A stretch of DNA of 64,000 nt from Flavobacterium ammonificans (GTDB lineage Bacteria; Bacteroidota; Bacteroidia; Flavobacteriales; Flavobacteriaceae). The position numbers were made by a program, and so were the translations under genes. Below the pieces are notes generated by a model. That model was given only the letters and a program-made list of their open reading frames with translations. It had not been told where the DNA came from and did not search any database. The stretch is taken from the NCBI RefSeq assembly GCF_020886115.1, contig NZ_AP025185.1, positions 310,001 to 374,000 of the forward strand, given 5' to 3'. Below, in pieces: positions 8,030 through 17,984 of the stretch; positions within the stretch are counted from its first letter, which is position 1; the number at the start of each line of letters is the position of its first letter.

Positions 8030-8686
8030 ATGTTCAAATCCAAAAAAGACATCGTATTTGTAATCTTAGCAGGTATTTTCATTACCAATGCCGTGGTTGC
8101 CGAATTAATTGGGGGAAAACTAATTCAAATTGGTCCATTTTTAATGAGTATCGGAATTTTACCTTGGCCAATTGTTTTTTTAACTACAGATTTAATCAAT
8201 GAATACTTTGGCGAAAAAGGCGTTCGCCGACTGTCTATTCTTACCGCTTGTTTAATCGCTTATGCTTTTATCATTTTACTACTTGGAATTGCCATTCCGG
8301 CTGCCAAAGGAATTAGCCCAGTAAGTGACGAACAATTTCAAGCTGTTTTCGGACAAAGCATGTGGATTATTGTCGGAAGTATTATAGCCTTCTTAGTTTC
8401 GCAATTAATTGACGTAACTGTTTTTTGGTTTTTCAAAAACAAGACTGGTGATACTAAGATTTGGCTTAGAGCAACAGGATCAACAGTTGTTTCACAGTTA
8501 TTTGATTCATTTATTGTTTTGGGAATTGCATTTTGGCTACCTGGAAAAATTGACTTTGAAACGTTTATGGGCTCCGCATTAACAGGCTATACTTTTAAAT
8601 TAGGCATAGCGATACTTTTAACGCCTTTAATTTATTTAGGACACCGAATTATAAAAAACTATTTAGATAGCGATCTACCAGCTTAA
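8030..8686 (+). CDS. Queuosine precursor transporter, YhhQ/VUT family
   Basis: The 218-residue integral membrane protein has six to seven hydrophobic helices. It shows the family pattern: NAVVAELIGGKLIQIG in helix 1, PWPIVFLTTDLINEYFG near residue 45, and a C-terminal YTFKLGIAILLTPLIYLGHR. YhhQ proteins import the queuosine precursor preQ0/preQ1 in characterised species. The flavobacterial substrate is inferred from family membership. It is 1 nt from tag, so the two form an operon. Confidence 0.85.
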   Translation: MFKSKKDIVFVILAGIFITNAVVAELIGGKLIQIGPFLMSIGILPWPIVFLTTDLINEYFGEKGVRRLSILTACLIAYAFIILLLGIAIPAAKGISPVSDEQFQAVFGQSMWIIVGSIIAFLVSQLIDVTVFWFFKNKTGDTKIWLRATGSTVVSQLFDSFIVLGIAFWLPGKIDFETFMGSALTGYTFKLGIAILLTPLIYLGHRIIKNYLDSDLPA

Positions 8687-8687
8687 A

Positions 8688-9248
8688 ATGGATAAAAACA
8701 GATGCAAATGGTGCGTAGGCATCCCGATTTACGAAGCCTATCACGATCACGAATGGGGAGTTCCCGTTTATGACGACCAAAAATTATTTGAATTTCTAAT
8801 TCTAGAAACCTTTCAAGCAGGTTTAAGTTGGATCACCATTCTGAAAAAAAGGGAAAACTTCCGTATGGCTTTTGATCAATTTGATTACCAAAAAATAGCG
8901 TTATACAGCGAAACAAAAATTAAAGAACTACTTCAAGATTCAGGCATTATTCGTAACCAATTAAAAATACGTGCAACAATAACTAATGCAATTGCTTTTA
9001 TGGAAGTCCAAAAAGAATTCGGTAGTTTCAGTAAATACATTTGGCAATTTACAGATGGCAAGCCAATTGTGAATCAACCACAGACTATGAAAGACATTCC
9101 TTCTACTACTCCCCTTTCGGATGCCATTAGTAAAGATTTGAAAAAACGTGGGTTTAAATTTGTAGGTTCGACAGTAGTCTATGCTCATATGCAAGCCACC
9201 GGAATGGTAGACGATCACGTTGCTGATTGTTGGAAAAGAACTAACTAA
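8688..9248 (+). CDS. tag: DNA-3-methyladenine glycosylase I
   Basis: The 186-residue protein removes 3-methyladenine from alkylated DNA. It begins RCKWCVGIPIYEAYHDHEWG and shows LILETFQAGLSWITIL, which includes the catalytic-region glutamate. The C-terminal HVADC supplies the His and Cys zinc ligands expected with the N-terminal Cys/His pair. It directly follows the transporter gene with no functional link evident. Confidence 0.95.
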   Translation: MDKNRCKWCVGIPIYEAYHDHEWGVPVYDDQKLFEFLILETFQAGLSWITILKKRENFRMAFDQFDYQKIALYSETKIKELLQDSGIIRNQLKIRATITNAIAFMEVQKEFGSFSKYIWQFTDGKPIVNQPQTMKDIPSTTPLSDAISKDLKKRGFKFVGSTVVYAHMQATGMVDDHVADCWKRTN

Positions 9249-9304
9249 GTATGATTTACGAGGTACGATATACGAAGTACAAAGTGAAGTATAAACTACG
9301 CATT

Positions 9305-9331
9305 TGTCATGCTGAACTTGTTTCAGCATCT
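9305..9331. repeat. REP-like palindrome between tag and aat
   Basis: ATGCTGAA-CTTGT-TTCAGCAT is an 8-bp palindrome with a 5-nt loop, flanked by TGTC and CT. A related inverted word (CTGAA-ACAAG-TTCAG) occurs at 56578-56592. It sits between convergent genes and may serve as a 3'-end structure. Confidence 0.5.
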
Positions 9332-9379
9332 AGTTACGAGAACACAATTTGATATTGAAATTTATATTTACCATTAAAT

Positions 9380-10015
9380 TCAGCTTTTCAAAATTTCAAT
9401 GAATTCATCTCTTGCGATTTCACGACAACCTAAACTTTCTAAATGCGGATTGTAAATTTGGCAATCCAACAACTTATAATTATTTGCTTTTAAATGGCGT
9501 GACCAATTAATAAAAGCTACTTTAGAAGCATTGGCTACTTTTGAAAACATACTTTCTCCACAGAAAATAGTTCCTAAGTCAACTCCGTACAAACCACCAA
9601 CTAGTTCATCGTCTTGCCATACCTCAACCGATTTGGCTATGCCTAATTCATTTAACTTACAATAGGCTTCAATCATCTCATTGGTAATCCAAGTTCCTTG
9701 TTGCCCTTCTCTATTAATTTTTTGACAATTGGAAATCACACCTCTAAAATCTTGATTAAAGGTTACTTTAAATGTGTTTCGATTTAAAATGTTTCGCATA
9801 CTTTTGGAAACTACTAAATCATCAAAAAATAATACCATTCTGGGATTGGGCGACCACCACAATATAGGATCACCCGCTTCAAACCAAGGGAAAATACCAC
9901 TTTTGTATGCCAATACTAATCGATCCGAGGATAAGTCTCCACCAATAGCTAAAAAGCCGTCTTCGCTAGCTGTAGCAACGGGAGGAAATACTAATTCATT
10001 AGTGAGGTAATGCAT
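9380..10015 (-). CDS. aat: Leucyl/phenylalanyl-tRNA-protein transferase
   Basis: The 211-residue enzyme adds Leu or Phe to proteins with N-terminal Lys or Arg, marking them for ClpSAP degradation. Hallmarks are FPPVATASEDGFLAIGGDLS near the N-terminus, GIFPWFEAGDPILWWSPNPR, GLYGVDLGTIFCGESMFS and the ending LDCQIYNPHLESLG. Length is normal. It is a single gene convergent with tag. Confidence 0.96.
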   Translation of the reverse strand: MHYLTNELVFPPVATASEDGFLAIGGDLSSDRLVLAYKSGIFPWFEAGDPILWWSPNPRMVLFFDDLVVSKSMRNILNRNTFKVTFNQDFRGVISNCQKINREGQQGTWITNEMIEAYCKLNELGIAKSVEVWQDDELVGGLYGVDLGTIFCGESMFSKVANASKVAFINWSRHLKANNYKLLDCQIYNPHLESLGCREIARDEFIEILKS

Positions 10016-10077
10016 TTTGAAAATAAATGATTTAAAGCTACAAACCTTTATAGGCTGGAAGCTTTTTTGATGAAATG

Positions 10078-10107
10078 AAAACAGCCATCAAAAATGACAG
10101 CTGTTTT
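10078..10107 (-). terminator. Terminator of nrdA
   Basis: AAAACAGC and GCTGTTTT (8 bp) enclose a 14-nt loop. On the minus strand the stem ends in a T run, 34 nt after the nrdA stop. Confidence 0.7.
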
Positions 10108-10140
10108 ACTATTTATTTGCCCTTAAGCAGATTGTAATTA

Positions 10141-12567
10141 TTATGAACCACACATTTCGCAATCTTCAGGACCTGCGTTACGCGCTTGTTCAATCATCGC
10201 TCTGTATTCTTCGGCAGTCATTTCAACTGCTTCATTAACTACTGCAACAGGTTGTTCCTTCACTTCTAATTCAACTACTGCTTCTGGCTCTTGTTTTTTA
10301 TCATTGTTTACAGTAAACTTAATCGCATCTACTGCTGATTTCGTTCTTAAATAATACATTCCTGTTTTTAAACCTGATTGCCAAGCGTAGAAATGCATCG
10401 ATGTTAACTTAGAATAATTCGCATCTTGCATAAACAAGTTCAACGATTGTGATTGGTCAATAAAATACCCTCTGTGACGTGACATATCGATAATATCTTT
10501 CATTGACATTTCCCAAACGGTTTTGTACAATTCTTTCAAATCTTTCGGAATCACATCAATGTTTTGAACAGATCCATTTTCACGCATGATTTGCTGTTTC
10601 AACGATTCGTTCCATAAGCCACGCTCTACTAAATCATGTAATAAATGCTTGTTTACTACAATGAATTCTCCTGACAATACACGACGAGTGTACAAGTTAG
10701 AAGTATATGGTTCAAAAGCTTCGTTGTTACCTAAAATTTGAGAAGTAGAAGCCGTTGGCATTGGCGCAACTAACAATGAGTTTCTAACTCCGTGTTCTAC
10801 CACTTCTTTTCGTAACGATGCCCAATCCCAACGACCAGATAACTCTTCGTCTTTCATTCCCCAAAGGTTGTGTTGGAATTCTCCTTGAGATATTGGAGAT
10901 CCTTTGAAAGTAGAATATGGGCCTTCTTCTTTAGCCATTTCCATTGAAGCAGTAACTGCAGCAAAGTATAATGTTTCGAAGATTTCTTGGTTTAATTTTT
11001 TAGCTTCATCACTTGTAAATGGTAAACGCAACATGATGAAAGCATCTGCTAATCCTTGCACACCAAGACCTACTGGACGGTGACGTAAATTAGAATTTTC
11101 TGCTTCTTTTACAGGATAGTAATTTCTATCAATTACTTTATTCAAGTTGCGAGTCACACGCTTAGTAACATCAAACAACAATTGGTGATTGAAACTTCCG
11201 TTTTCAACAAACATTGGTAACGAAATCGAAGCCAAGTTACATACCGCAATTTCATCTTTAGAAGTGTACTCCATAATCTCGGTACACAAGTTAGACGAAC
11301 GGATTGTTCCTAAATTCTTTTGGTTTGATTTACGGTTGGCCGCATCTTTATATAACATGTATGGGGTTCCAGTCTCAATTTGAGATTCTAGGATTTTTTC
11401 CCATAATTCACGAGCTTTAATCGTTTTTCTACCTTTACCTTGAGTTTCATATGAAGTATACAACGCTTCAAATTCGTCTCCATATACATCATACAATCCA
11501 GGACATTCGTTTGGACACATTAAGGTCCAGGTAGTATCTTCTTGCACACGTTTCATGAACAAGTCTGACGTCCACATTGCAAAGAATAAATCTCTCGCAC
11601 GCATTTCTTCTTTTCCTGTATTCTTTTTCAAATCCAAGAAATCAAAAATATCAGCATGCCAAGTTTCGATATAAATCGCAAAACTTCCTTTACGCTTTCC
11701 TCCTCCTTGATCTACATAACGAGCCGTATCGTTAAACACTCTCAACATAGGAACAATTCCGTTTGAAGTTCCGTTAGTTCCACGAATGTAAGAACCTGTT
11801 GCACGCACATTGTGAATTGACAATCCAATTCCTCCTGCCGATTGCGAGATTTTAGCGGTTTGTTTTAAGGTATCGTAAATTCCATCAATACTGTCGTCTT
11901 GCATCGCCAAGAGGAAACAAGAAGACATTTGTGGTTTTGGTGTACCCGCATTGAACAATGTTGGCGTGGCATGCGTAAAGAATTTTTTCGACATTAAGTC
12001 GTACGTTTCAATCACTGAATCCAAATCATTCATGTGGATTCCTACCGAAACACGCATCAACATATGTTGTGGACGCTCTACAATTTTTCCGTTGATACGC
12101 AACAAATACGAACGCTCTAAAGTTTTAAATCCGAAGTAATCGTAATTAAAATCTCTATTGTAAATGATATGCGAATTTAAAAATTCGGCATTTTCTTGGA
12201 TTACTTTATGAACTTCTTCTGACAATAAAGGAGAAGCCTGGTTGGTTCTAGGATTAACATAATGGTACATCTCATTCATCGTTTCAGAGAATGATTTGTT
12301 GGTATTTTTGTGCAAGTTAGAAATTGCAATACGCGCTGCTAACTGTGCATAATCTGGATGTGCTATCGTCATCGACGCTGCGGTTTCGGCCGCAAGATTA
12401 TCTAGTTCTGATGTAGTAACACCGTCATACAATCCTTCAATCACACGCATTGCTACTTTTACAGCATCAACTAAATCATTTAAACCATAACATAGTTTTT
12501 TAATTCTATCTGTGATTTTGTCAAACATTACCGGCTCTTTATGGCCGTCTCTTTTTACTACATACAT
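10141..12567 (-). CDS. nrdA: Class Ia ribonucleoside-diphosphate reductase, large subunit
   Basis: The 808-residue catalytic subunit reduces ribonucleoside diphosphates. An N-terminal ATP-cone allosteric domain starts [17 protein letters not shown]. The catalytic barrel contains [11 protein letters not shown] with one active-site Cys and later [18 protein letters not shown]. The C-terminus ends CEMCGS, the mobile CxxC pair that re-reduces the active site. Residues 750-790 form a Glu/Val-rich linker before this tail. It follows nrdB by 110 nt; that spacer contains a short GC-rich patch (12632-12648) unusual for the region. Confidence 0.97.
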   Translation of the reverse strand: MYVVKRDGHKEPVMFDKITDRIKKLCYGLNDLVDAVKVAMRVIEGLYDGVTTSELDNLAAETAASMTIAHPDYAQLAARIAISNLHKNTNKSFSETMNEMYHYVNPRTNQASPLLSEEVHKVIQENAEFLNSHIIYNRDFNYDYFGFKTLERSYLLRINGKIVERPQHMLMRVSVGIHMNDLDSVIETYDLMSKKFFTHATPTLFNAGTPKPQMSSCFLLAMQDDSIDGIYDTLKQTAKISQSAGGIGLSIHNVRATGSYIRGTNGTSNGIVPMLRVFNDTARYVDQGGGKRKGSFAIYIETWHADIFDFLDLKKNTGKEEMRARDLFFAMWTSDLFMKRVQEDTTWTLMCPNECPGLYDVYGDEFEALYTSYETQGKGRKTIKARELWEKILESQIETGTPYMLYKDAANRKSNQKNLGTIRSSNLCTEIMEYTSKDEIAVCNLASISLPMFVENGSFNHQLLFDVTKRVTRNLNKVIDRNYYPVKEAENSNLRHRPVGLGVQGLADAFIMLRLPFTSDEAKKLNQEIFETLYFAAVTASMEMAKEEGPYSTFKGSPISQGEFQHNLWGMKDEELSGRWDWASLRKEVVEHGVRNSLLVAPMPTASTSQILGNNEAFEPYTSNLYTRRVLSGEFIVVNKHLLHDLVERGLWNESLKQQIMRENGSVQNIDVIPKDLKELYKTVWEMSMKDIIDMSRHRGYFIDQSQSLNLFMQDANYSKLTSMHFYAWQSGLKTGMYYLRTKSAVDAIKFTVNNDKKQEPEAVVELEVKEQPVAVVNEAVEMTAEEYRAMIEQARNAGPEDCEMCGS

Positions 12568-12677
12568 AATCTTGTGGTTTTAAGAAAACAAAAAATCCCT
12601 TCTTTGCTTTCGAGTATTTGTTATTATTTTTTTGCGCCGCAGCGCGGTAATCTATTTAGAATCGAAACAAGTTCGAA

Positions 12678-13655
12678 TTAAAAATCAGCGTCGAATGTAA
12701 TTTTTTGAGCTTCAGAATCGGTATTCATTACTCCTGCTTTTTGATATTCACCAACACGTTTCTCGAAGAAATTTGTTTTTCCTTGTAACGAAATCATGTC
12801 CATGAAATCAAAAGGATTGGATGAATTATACACTCTTTCACAACCTAATTCTACTAAAAGTCTATCGGTAACAAACTCCAAGTATTGCGTCATTAAATTG
12901 GCATTCATTCCAATCAAACTAGCTGGAAGCGACTCTGTTATAAATTTTCTTTCGATATCCAAAGCATCAGTCAAAATTTCTGTGATTCTAGCTTTTGGCA
13001 CTTTGTTTACCAAATGGTGGTTATGCAAATGAACTGCAAAATCACAGTGCATTCCTTCGTCTCTTGAAATCAACTCATTTGAAAATGTCAAACCAGGCAT
13101 TAAACCACGTTTTTTCAACCAATAGATAGAACAGAAAGATCCAGAGAAGAAAATCCCTTCTACAGCTGCAAAAGCAATTAAACGTTCTGCAAAAGAATCA
13201 GAGCTAATCCATTTTAAAGCCCATTCTGCTTTCTCTTTAATAGCTGGAAACGTTTCTATTGCATGAAACAATTCGTGTTTTTCAGCTTCGTCTTTTACAT
13301 AAGTATCAATCAGCAAAGAATAGGTTTCGCTATGAATGTTCTCCATCATGATTTGGAAACCATAGAAAAACTTCGCTTCAGGATATTGTACTTCAGACAC
13401 AAAATTTTCAGCTAAATTTTCATTTACAATTCCGTCAGAAGCGGCAAAAAATGCTAAAATATGCTTGATAAAGTAACGCTCATCGTCATTTAACTTGTTG
13501 TTCCAATCATTCAAATCGGTATGCAAGTCAATTTCTTCAGCTGTCCAAATACACGCTTCTTGTTTCTTATACCATTCCCAAATATCTTGGTGTTTTATTG
13601 GAAAAATAACAAAACGATCTTTGTTTTCTTGTAAAATTGGTTCAATAGCAGACAT
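12678..13655 (-). CDS. nrdB: Class Ia ribonucleoside-diphosphate reductase, small subunit
   Basis: The 325-residue radical-generating subunit has all expected di-iron ligands: D in FFAASDGIV, ExxH in [10 protein letters not shown] in AAVEGIF, and E/H in [14 protein letters not shown]. The ExxHxxxY pattern retains the radical tyrosine, so this is a tyrosyl-radical class Ia enzyme. The C-terminal peptide ends FDADF and would dock on NrdA. nrdB is promoter-proximal to nrdA. An inverted repeat flanks its likely -7 element (13718-13763). Confidence 0.97.
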   Translation of the reverse strand: MSAIEPILQENKDRFVIFPIKHQDIWEWYKKQEACIWTAEEIDLHTDLNDWNNKLNDDERYFIKHILAFFAASDGIVNENLAENFVSEVQYPEAKFFYGFQIMMENIHSETYSLLIDTYVKDEAEKHELFHAIETFPAIKEKAEWALKWISSDSFAERLIAFAAVEGIFFSGSFCSIYWLKKRGLMPGLTFSNELISRDEGMHCDFAVHLHNHHLVNKVPKARITEILTDALDIERKFITESLPASLIGMNANLMTQYLEFVTDRLLVELGCERVYNSSNPFDFMDMISLQGKTNFFEKRVGEYQKAGVMNTDSEAQKITFDADF

Positions 13656-13717
13656 AATTATGGTTTGTTTTTTTGATTGAAAATAAATGAAATTTGGGAT
13701 TGTTTGGGGTTTACAAA

Positions 13718-13763
13718 GATTGTGAAATATTGCGGTTATTAAAAGTCAAACTTATTCACAATC
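13718..13763 (-). promoter_or_regulatory. Candidate nrdBA promoter with flanking inverted repeat
   Basis: On the minus strand TAAGTTTG (13754-13747) matches the -7 consensus, about 90 nt before nrdB. It is bordered by GATTGTGAA (13718-13726) and its exact inverse TTCACAATC (13755-13763). A repressor binding both arms would bracket the transcription start. No -33 element at standard spacing is visible. Confidence 0.4.
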
Positions 13764-13922
13764 AGCCCTAGTTTTTAACAAAGTTAAAAATAACTGGGTT
13801 TTTGAACCAAAAACATAATTTGCTAAAAATCAATGTTTTAAAACCAATAAAAATCGTTGTAGTGCCGTAAAATATAGGATTTCTGAGCAATTAGCTAGCG
13901 GCAAAAAGAGGAGTTAGATAAT

Positions 13923-14489
13923 CTATTTTTTTAAATCTGTTGCTACTTTTTCAAGTTCCAAATACCAGTCTTCGCCAAACTTTCTAACTAATGCTTCTTT
14001 GACAAATTTATAGACTGGAACTTGCAATTCTTTGCCCAAACTACAAGCGTCATCACAAATGTCCCATTTGTCGTAATTCACAGCAGTAAACTCGCTAAAA
14101 TCTTTCACTCGAATAGGATATAAATGACAGGAAACTGGTTTTTTCCAACTTACAATTCCTTCATTGTAAGCTTGTTCAATTCCACACAAAGCCGTTGCGC
14201 CATCAAAAATAACGTAGGCACAATCTTTGCCTTCAATTAAGGTAGTTTCCAAATCTCCGTCTGTACCCTTAATCCATGTTCCTTGCGCTTCAATAGCAGC
14301 AATTCCTTCCGGACGTAAATAAGGTTTTACCTTTGGGTAAATTTCCTCAAGAATTTTTGTTTCTTCTTCGCTCAATGGTGCGCCAGCATCGCCATCAATA
14401 CAGCAATTGCCTTTACAAGCGGATAAATTACAAACAAAATCTCTTTCGAGTATTTCTTCAGAAACGATGGTTTTACCTAATTGAAACAT
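13923..14489 (-). CDS. DUF3109 family protein
   Basis: The 188-residue protein (start at MFQLGKTIV, chosen over a hydrophobic 13-residue upstream extension) carries many cysteines: CNLSACKGNCCIDGDAGAPL near the start, CAYV, CGIEQ, CHLYPIR, CDDACSLG. The CxxxCxxCC cluster resembles YkgJ-type zinc or iron-sulfur proteins. DUF3109 is conserved across Bacteroidota but unassigned. It is monocistronic and divergent from the marC-like gene. Confidence 0.88.
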   Translation of the reverse strand: MFQLGKTIVSEEILERDFVCNLSACKGNCCIDGDAGAPLSEEETKILEEIYPKVKPYLRPEGIAAIEAQGTWIKGTDGDLETTLIEGKDCAYVIFDGATALCGIEQAYNEGIVSWKKPVSCHLYPIRVKDFSEFTAVNYDKWDICDDACSLGKELQVPVYKFVKEALVRKFGEDWYLELEKVATDLKK

Positions 14490-14647
14490 TGAATACCTAA
14501 TTAACAAATGAAATGCAAAGGTAAACAAAGCTCTCGAAGAAATATACTCCTGATAAACACTATTACAAAAATGGTATAATTATGGGTGAATTAATTGTAT
14601 CACAATACATTAATTTCTTTAAATGTGTAACTTTGCAAAAAAAAGAT

Positions 14648-15229
14648 ATGTTCGAAATTGATTTTAGAGAAATCCTAACCGTTGGAATGGTATTATTTGC
14701 TGTAATTGACATTGTAGGTAGTATTCCAATTATAGTGGATTTACGAACAAAACACGGTCACATTGAATCTGAAAAAGCGTCAATAGTTGCAGGAATAATT
14801 ATGATTGTCTTTTTATTTATTGGAGAAGAGTTTTTGAAAATTATCGGAATCGATGTCCATTCATTTGCAGTTGCAGGATCCTTTGTTTTGTTTTTCATTG
14901 CCTTGGAAATGATTTTAGGTATCCGAATTTACAGGGATGAAGAATCAAGTTCTGCCTCTATCGTGCCTATTGCCTTCCCTTTAATTGCAGGCGCAGGAAC
15001 AATGACCACACTCCTTTCATTACGTTCTGAATTTCACACTGTCAATATTCTTATTGCTATTATATTGAATTTAATATTAGTCTATATAGTATTGAAATTA
15101 TCATCAAGATTAGAAAAGATGCTTGGTAAAAACGGACTGGGAGTTATACGTAAAGCTTTTGGGGTAGTGCTTTTGGCTATTGCTGTTAAATTATTTGCCG
15201 CTAATGTTAAAGGTTTGTTTGTCTTATAA
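14648..15229 (+). CDS. MarC family integral membrane protein
   Basis: The 193-residue protein has six hydrophobic helices and the MarC pattern: VGMVLFAVIDIVGSIPIIVDLR at the N-terminus, IVPIAFPLIAGAGTMTTLLSL in the middle, and RKAFGVVLLAIAVKLFAANVKG near the end. The ATG at 14648 is preferred because a -7 element (TAACTTTG, 14628-14635) lies inside the longer upstream reading frame. MarC proteins have no established transport substrate; the old link to multiple antibiotic resistance has not held up. Confidence 0.85.
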   Translation: MFEIDFREILTVGMVLFAVIDIVGSIPIIVDLRTKHGHIESEKASIVAGIIMIVFLFIGEEFLKIIGIDVHSFAVAGSFVLFFIALEMILGIRIYRDEESSSASIVPIAFPLIAGAGTMTTLLSLRSEFHTVNILIAIILNLILVYIVLKLSSRLEKMLGKNGLGVIRKAFGVVLLAIAVKLFAANVKGLFVL

Positions 15230-15329
15230 AAAAAAGTATAAATTTACACCGGTATTTGATGATAGTCCATTATAAATTGGTTTATCCCAGATTTATTTTC
15301 ATCAATCTTTAACTACTAATTTTTTATTT

Positions 15330-15527
15330 ATGAAGATTTTTACAACAATTTTGATTTTTTTAGCGTCTGCTTTACTATTGTTTAACATAAGCCGACTTGA
15401 TATTTCTCATTTTTTTGAAGGCGATAGTATGTATGCTTTAATCGGCATTGGAGCTTCAATCTGTGCTATTCTAATTCTATTGATTTTCAGAATGTCTAAG
15501 GATATTGAAAAAAGAATGAATGAATAA
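15330..15527 (+). CDS. Small two-helix membrane protein
   Basis: The 65-residue protein has two hydrophobic helices (about 4-22 and 34-54) and a charged tail (KDIEKRMNE). I do not recognise a family. Its end overlaps the next gene by 8 nt, so the two are translationally coupled. Confidence 0.65.
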   Translation: MKIFTTILIFLASALLLFNISRLDISHFFEGDSMYALIGIGASICAILILLIFRMSKDIEKRMNE

Positions 15528-16143
15528 TCAATTTGACGCATTAATTATTGGAGGTGGCGTTTCAGGGATATCTTGCGCACTTGTTTTAGGCTCGGCAAAA
15601 AACAAACCTATTGCCTCAAATAAAAAAATTGGAATTTTCACCCACCAAAAATCTTCCGCATTACAAGAAGCCGTTTTCAATAATGCTTATGGAATTGCTC
15701 CAGGCAAATTAGGTTCTGAATTATTAGACGAAAGTACTGCACATCTTTCTGAATTGTACCCGCATATTATTCAAATTCCAAATGAAAAAATAATTGAAAT
15801 TCAAGGAGCATTTCCTGAATTTACCGTTATTTCAAATAAAAACACTTACCAGACAAAATATATAATTGTAGGTGTTGGTTCTGCCAATACATTTGATATT
15901 AAAGGTCTTACTGAATTTGTGGTGCCACACCAAAAATCTTTGACTGAAAAACAACGAATTCAACTACAAAATACCGATCATAAAGTAACTGAAGGCATCT
16001 ATGTAATAGGAACTTTAGCGGGTTGTCGAAGTCAGTTGACAATTGCAGCAGGAAGTGGAGCAGCAGTAGCTACCGATTTACTAACGCTATGGAATGATGG
16101 TATAGCTGTTCAAGTACATGACAGCATTAAAAAAAAGCTATAA
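15520..16143 (+). CDS. Short NAD(P)/FAD-dependent oxidoreductase
   Basis: The 207-residue protein starts with a dinucleotide-binding fold (DALIIGGGVSGISCALVLG, GxGxxG-type). It ends with a thioredoxin-reductase-like FAD segment (GIYVIGTLAGCRSQLTIAAGSGAAVATDL). It is much shorter than thioredoxin reductase (about 310) and lacks an obvious CxxC redox pair and a separate NADPH domain. It probably uses a single Rossmann domain. The 8-nt overlap with the small membrane protein gene suggests that protein is its partner. The reaction is unknown. Confidence 0.75.
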   Translation: MNNQFDALIIGGGVSGISCALVLGSAKNKPIASNKKIGIFTHQKSSALQEAVFNNAYGIAPGKLGSELLDESTAHLSELYPHIIQIPNEKIIEIQGAFPEFTVISNKNTYQTKYIIVGVGSANTFDIKGLTEFVVPHQKSLTEKQRIQLQNTDHKVTEGIYVIGTLAGCRSQLTIAAGSGAAVATDLLTLWNDGIAVQVHDSIKKKL

Positions 16144-16575
16144 TTATTCTTCTAAAACAGGAATTTGTTCAATTTCAATTCCGGCTTTAATTAAAAATTG
16201 AAGTCCCGAATCATCACGGTATCCATTGTGATACACTACTCGTTTAATTCCAGATTGATGAATTAACTTACTGCATTCTTTACATGGAGAAAGAGTGATA
16301 TACAAGGTAGCTCCTTCACAAGATTGTGTTGAACGTGCCACTTTAAGAATAGCATTCGCTTCGGCATGTAAAACGTCCCAACGCGTCAAACCTTCTTCAT
16401 CTTCGCAGCAATTTTCAAAACCCGAAGGCGTTCCATTGTAACCATCTGAAATAATCATGCGGTCTTTTACAATAATAGCACCTACTTGTTTGCGTTTACA
16501 ATAGGACAACAAACTCCATTCTTTGGCAATCCTTAAATACGCTTTATCGTATTTGTTTAATTTTTTATCTTCCAT
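16144..16575 (-). CDS. Deoxycytidylate (dCMP/CMP) deaminase family protein
   Basis: The 143-residue protein carries the zinc-dependent deaminase signature HAEANAIL (His ligand and catalytic Glu) and SPCKECSK (PCxxC). It also has the dCMP-deaminase-type insertion GYNGTPSGFENC. It converts dCMP to dUMP, feeding dTMP synthesis. The start at MEDKK leaves 2 nt after the upstream HupE-like stop; an alternative start 15 nt earlier overlaps it. Translational coupling is likely either way. Confidence 0.92.
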   Translation of the reverse strand: MEDKKLNKYDKAYLRIAKEWSLLSYCKRKQVGAIIVKDRMIISDGYNGTPSGFENCCEDEEGLTRWDVLHAEANAILKVARSTQSCEGATLYITLSPCKECSKLIHQSGIKRVVYHNGYRDDSGLQFLIKAGIEIEQIPVLEE

Positions 16576-16577
16576 TT

Positions 16578-17171
16578 TTATTGATTCCAAATTTCACTTT
16601 CTATAATCATCGGTAATACAACTCCGACGATAAATGCCGAACCTACTAATATCCAATCGCGTCTAGAGTATTTAAAGACAGTTTGCACAATATAAGCCAA
16701 TACTAAAACAGCCAAAACAACTGTTAATTGTGCCGCTTCGATTCCTAATGCAAATTCTAACAAAGGAACTAATTTAGAATTGGAACTGCCTCCTAGCAAC
16801 GTATTAAAGTAATTAGAAAAACCAAATCCATGGATGATTCCAAAAAAAAGCGTAATTAAAAAAACCCAATTAATTTTTCCTTTTTTATTTGATTTTCCAA
16901 TACTGGCTAAATTATAAATAGCGGTTAAGAGTATCGTGATTGGAATTAGAAATTCAATAAAACTGGCCTTGACGACTAAAATTTTGTACACAGAAAAAAC
17001 CAAGGCAGTCGTATGTCCAAGAGTAAATAAAGTAACCGAGAGGATAATTTTTTTCCAGTCCTTAAAAGTAAAAGGAATTACTAAGGCCATCAAAAACAAA
17101 ACATGATCGTAAGCCTGAATGTCTAAAACATGATGCAACCCAATTTGAAAGTAAACCCAAAATTCTGACAT
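16578..17171 (-). CDS. HupE/UreJ family membrane protein
   Basis: The 197-residue protein has six to seven hydrophobic helices. Histidine-containing motifs typical of HupE/UreJ are present: GLHHVLDIQAYDHVLFL near the N-terminus, TLFTLGHTTAL, and FFGIIHGFGFSNYF. Family members are associated with nickel or cobalt permeation in urease and hydrogenase clusters. None of those genes is here, so the metal role is unproven in this context. Confidence 0.85.
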   Translation of the reverse strand: MSEFWVYFQIGLHHVLDIQAYDHVLFLMALVIPFTFKDWKKIILSVTLFTLGHTTALVFSVYKILVVKASFIEFLIPITILLTAIYNLASIGKSNKKGKINWVFLITLFFGIIHGFGFSNYFNTLLGGSSNSKLVPLLEFALGIEAAQLTVVLAVLVLAYIVQTVFKYSRRDWILVGSAFIVGVVLPMIIESEIWNQ

Positions 17172-17341
17172 ATTTTTTCAAATTTCTAATTATTGGTAAA
17201 CTTACAATTAATTTTGAAAAAGTGAATTTAATAGCCCGAGAAATAGTTTCACAAATAAAAAACATTCCGAATTTACGAATGAAAGTAGTCTGTTTTTTGT
17301 AAAAATTTGTACCTTTATGGTAATCATTAAACACAATTATT

Positions 17342-17773
17342 ATGTCATTTTCAGATTTATTTGATAGCGAATTCAAAACAAGAAACAAAGGTCATTTTTC
17401 AGCAATAGCTCGTGTAGCACTTGCTGATGGATACTCATCAGTTAAAGAGAAAACATTTTTAGACAAACTAGCCGCTAATCTTGAAATTTCAAATTCAGAA
17501 TACGAGGAGATTTTAGAAAATCCAACCAAGTATCCAATAAATCCGCCTTATTCTTACAATGAACGATTGGAGCGTTTATTTGATCTAGGCCGAATGGTTT
17601 ATATTGATGATGAATTAGGAGAAGGACAATTACAATTATTAGAAAAATTTGGAATTGCTTTAGGATTTACTCCAAGTAACGTAGAATTTATTGTTAGAAA
17701 AGCATTGAAACTAATTGAGAAAAAATCGGATTTAGATACCTTTATATACGAAATGAAAAATATGTATAAATAA
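17342..17773 (+). CDS. TerB-family (tellurite resistance-like) protein
   Basis: The 143-residue, mostly helical, acidic protein resembles TerB/DjlA-type domains: ARVALADGYSSVKEKTFLDK near residue 23 and a second helix pair with DDELGEGQLQLLEKF. Family proteins bind divalent metal through acidic residues and are envelope-associated in other bacteria. Nothing else from a ter operon is nearby, so tellurite resistance should not be assumed. It ends in a strong terminator. Confidence 0.7.
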   Translation: MSFSDLFDSEFKTRNKGHFSAIARVALADGYSSVKEKTFLDKLAANLEISNSEYEEILENPTKYPINPPYSYNERLERLFDLGRMVYIDDELGEGQLQLLEKFGIALGFTPSNVEFIVRKALKLIEKKSDLDTFIYEMKNMYK

Positions 17774-17798
17774 TCCCATTTTAAAAATTATATAAAAC

Positions 17799-17826
17799 AA
17801 AAGCTCCTTAGTTAAGGGGCTTTTTT
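17799..17826 (+). terminator. Terminator after the TerB-like gene
   Basis: AAAAGCTCCTTA pairs with TAAGGGGCTTTT (one G-T pair) around a 2-nt apex and runs into six T residues. Confidence 0.8.
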
Positions 17827-17984
17827 AATGAAATCGAGTGCAGTAATTCAAATTGGAAGTAACAAATAGTGTGTTTTTTGTGAAAATGATACAAATTATA
17901 GTATGAAGTGGCCTATCATTGTATATTTGTTACTCCAATTAAGATGCAATTTGTTTTTAAAAATTAAATCTAAAACCAAAAAAA

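Noticed and set aside
12632..12648. GC-rich patch between nrdB and nrdA as a terminator
   Set aside because: On the transcribed strand it is followed by A residues, not T, so it cannot be an intrinsic terminator in that direction.
17342..17773. Tellurite-resistance operon
   Set aside because: Only a single TerB-like gene is present, with no other ter genes.
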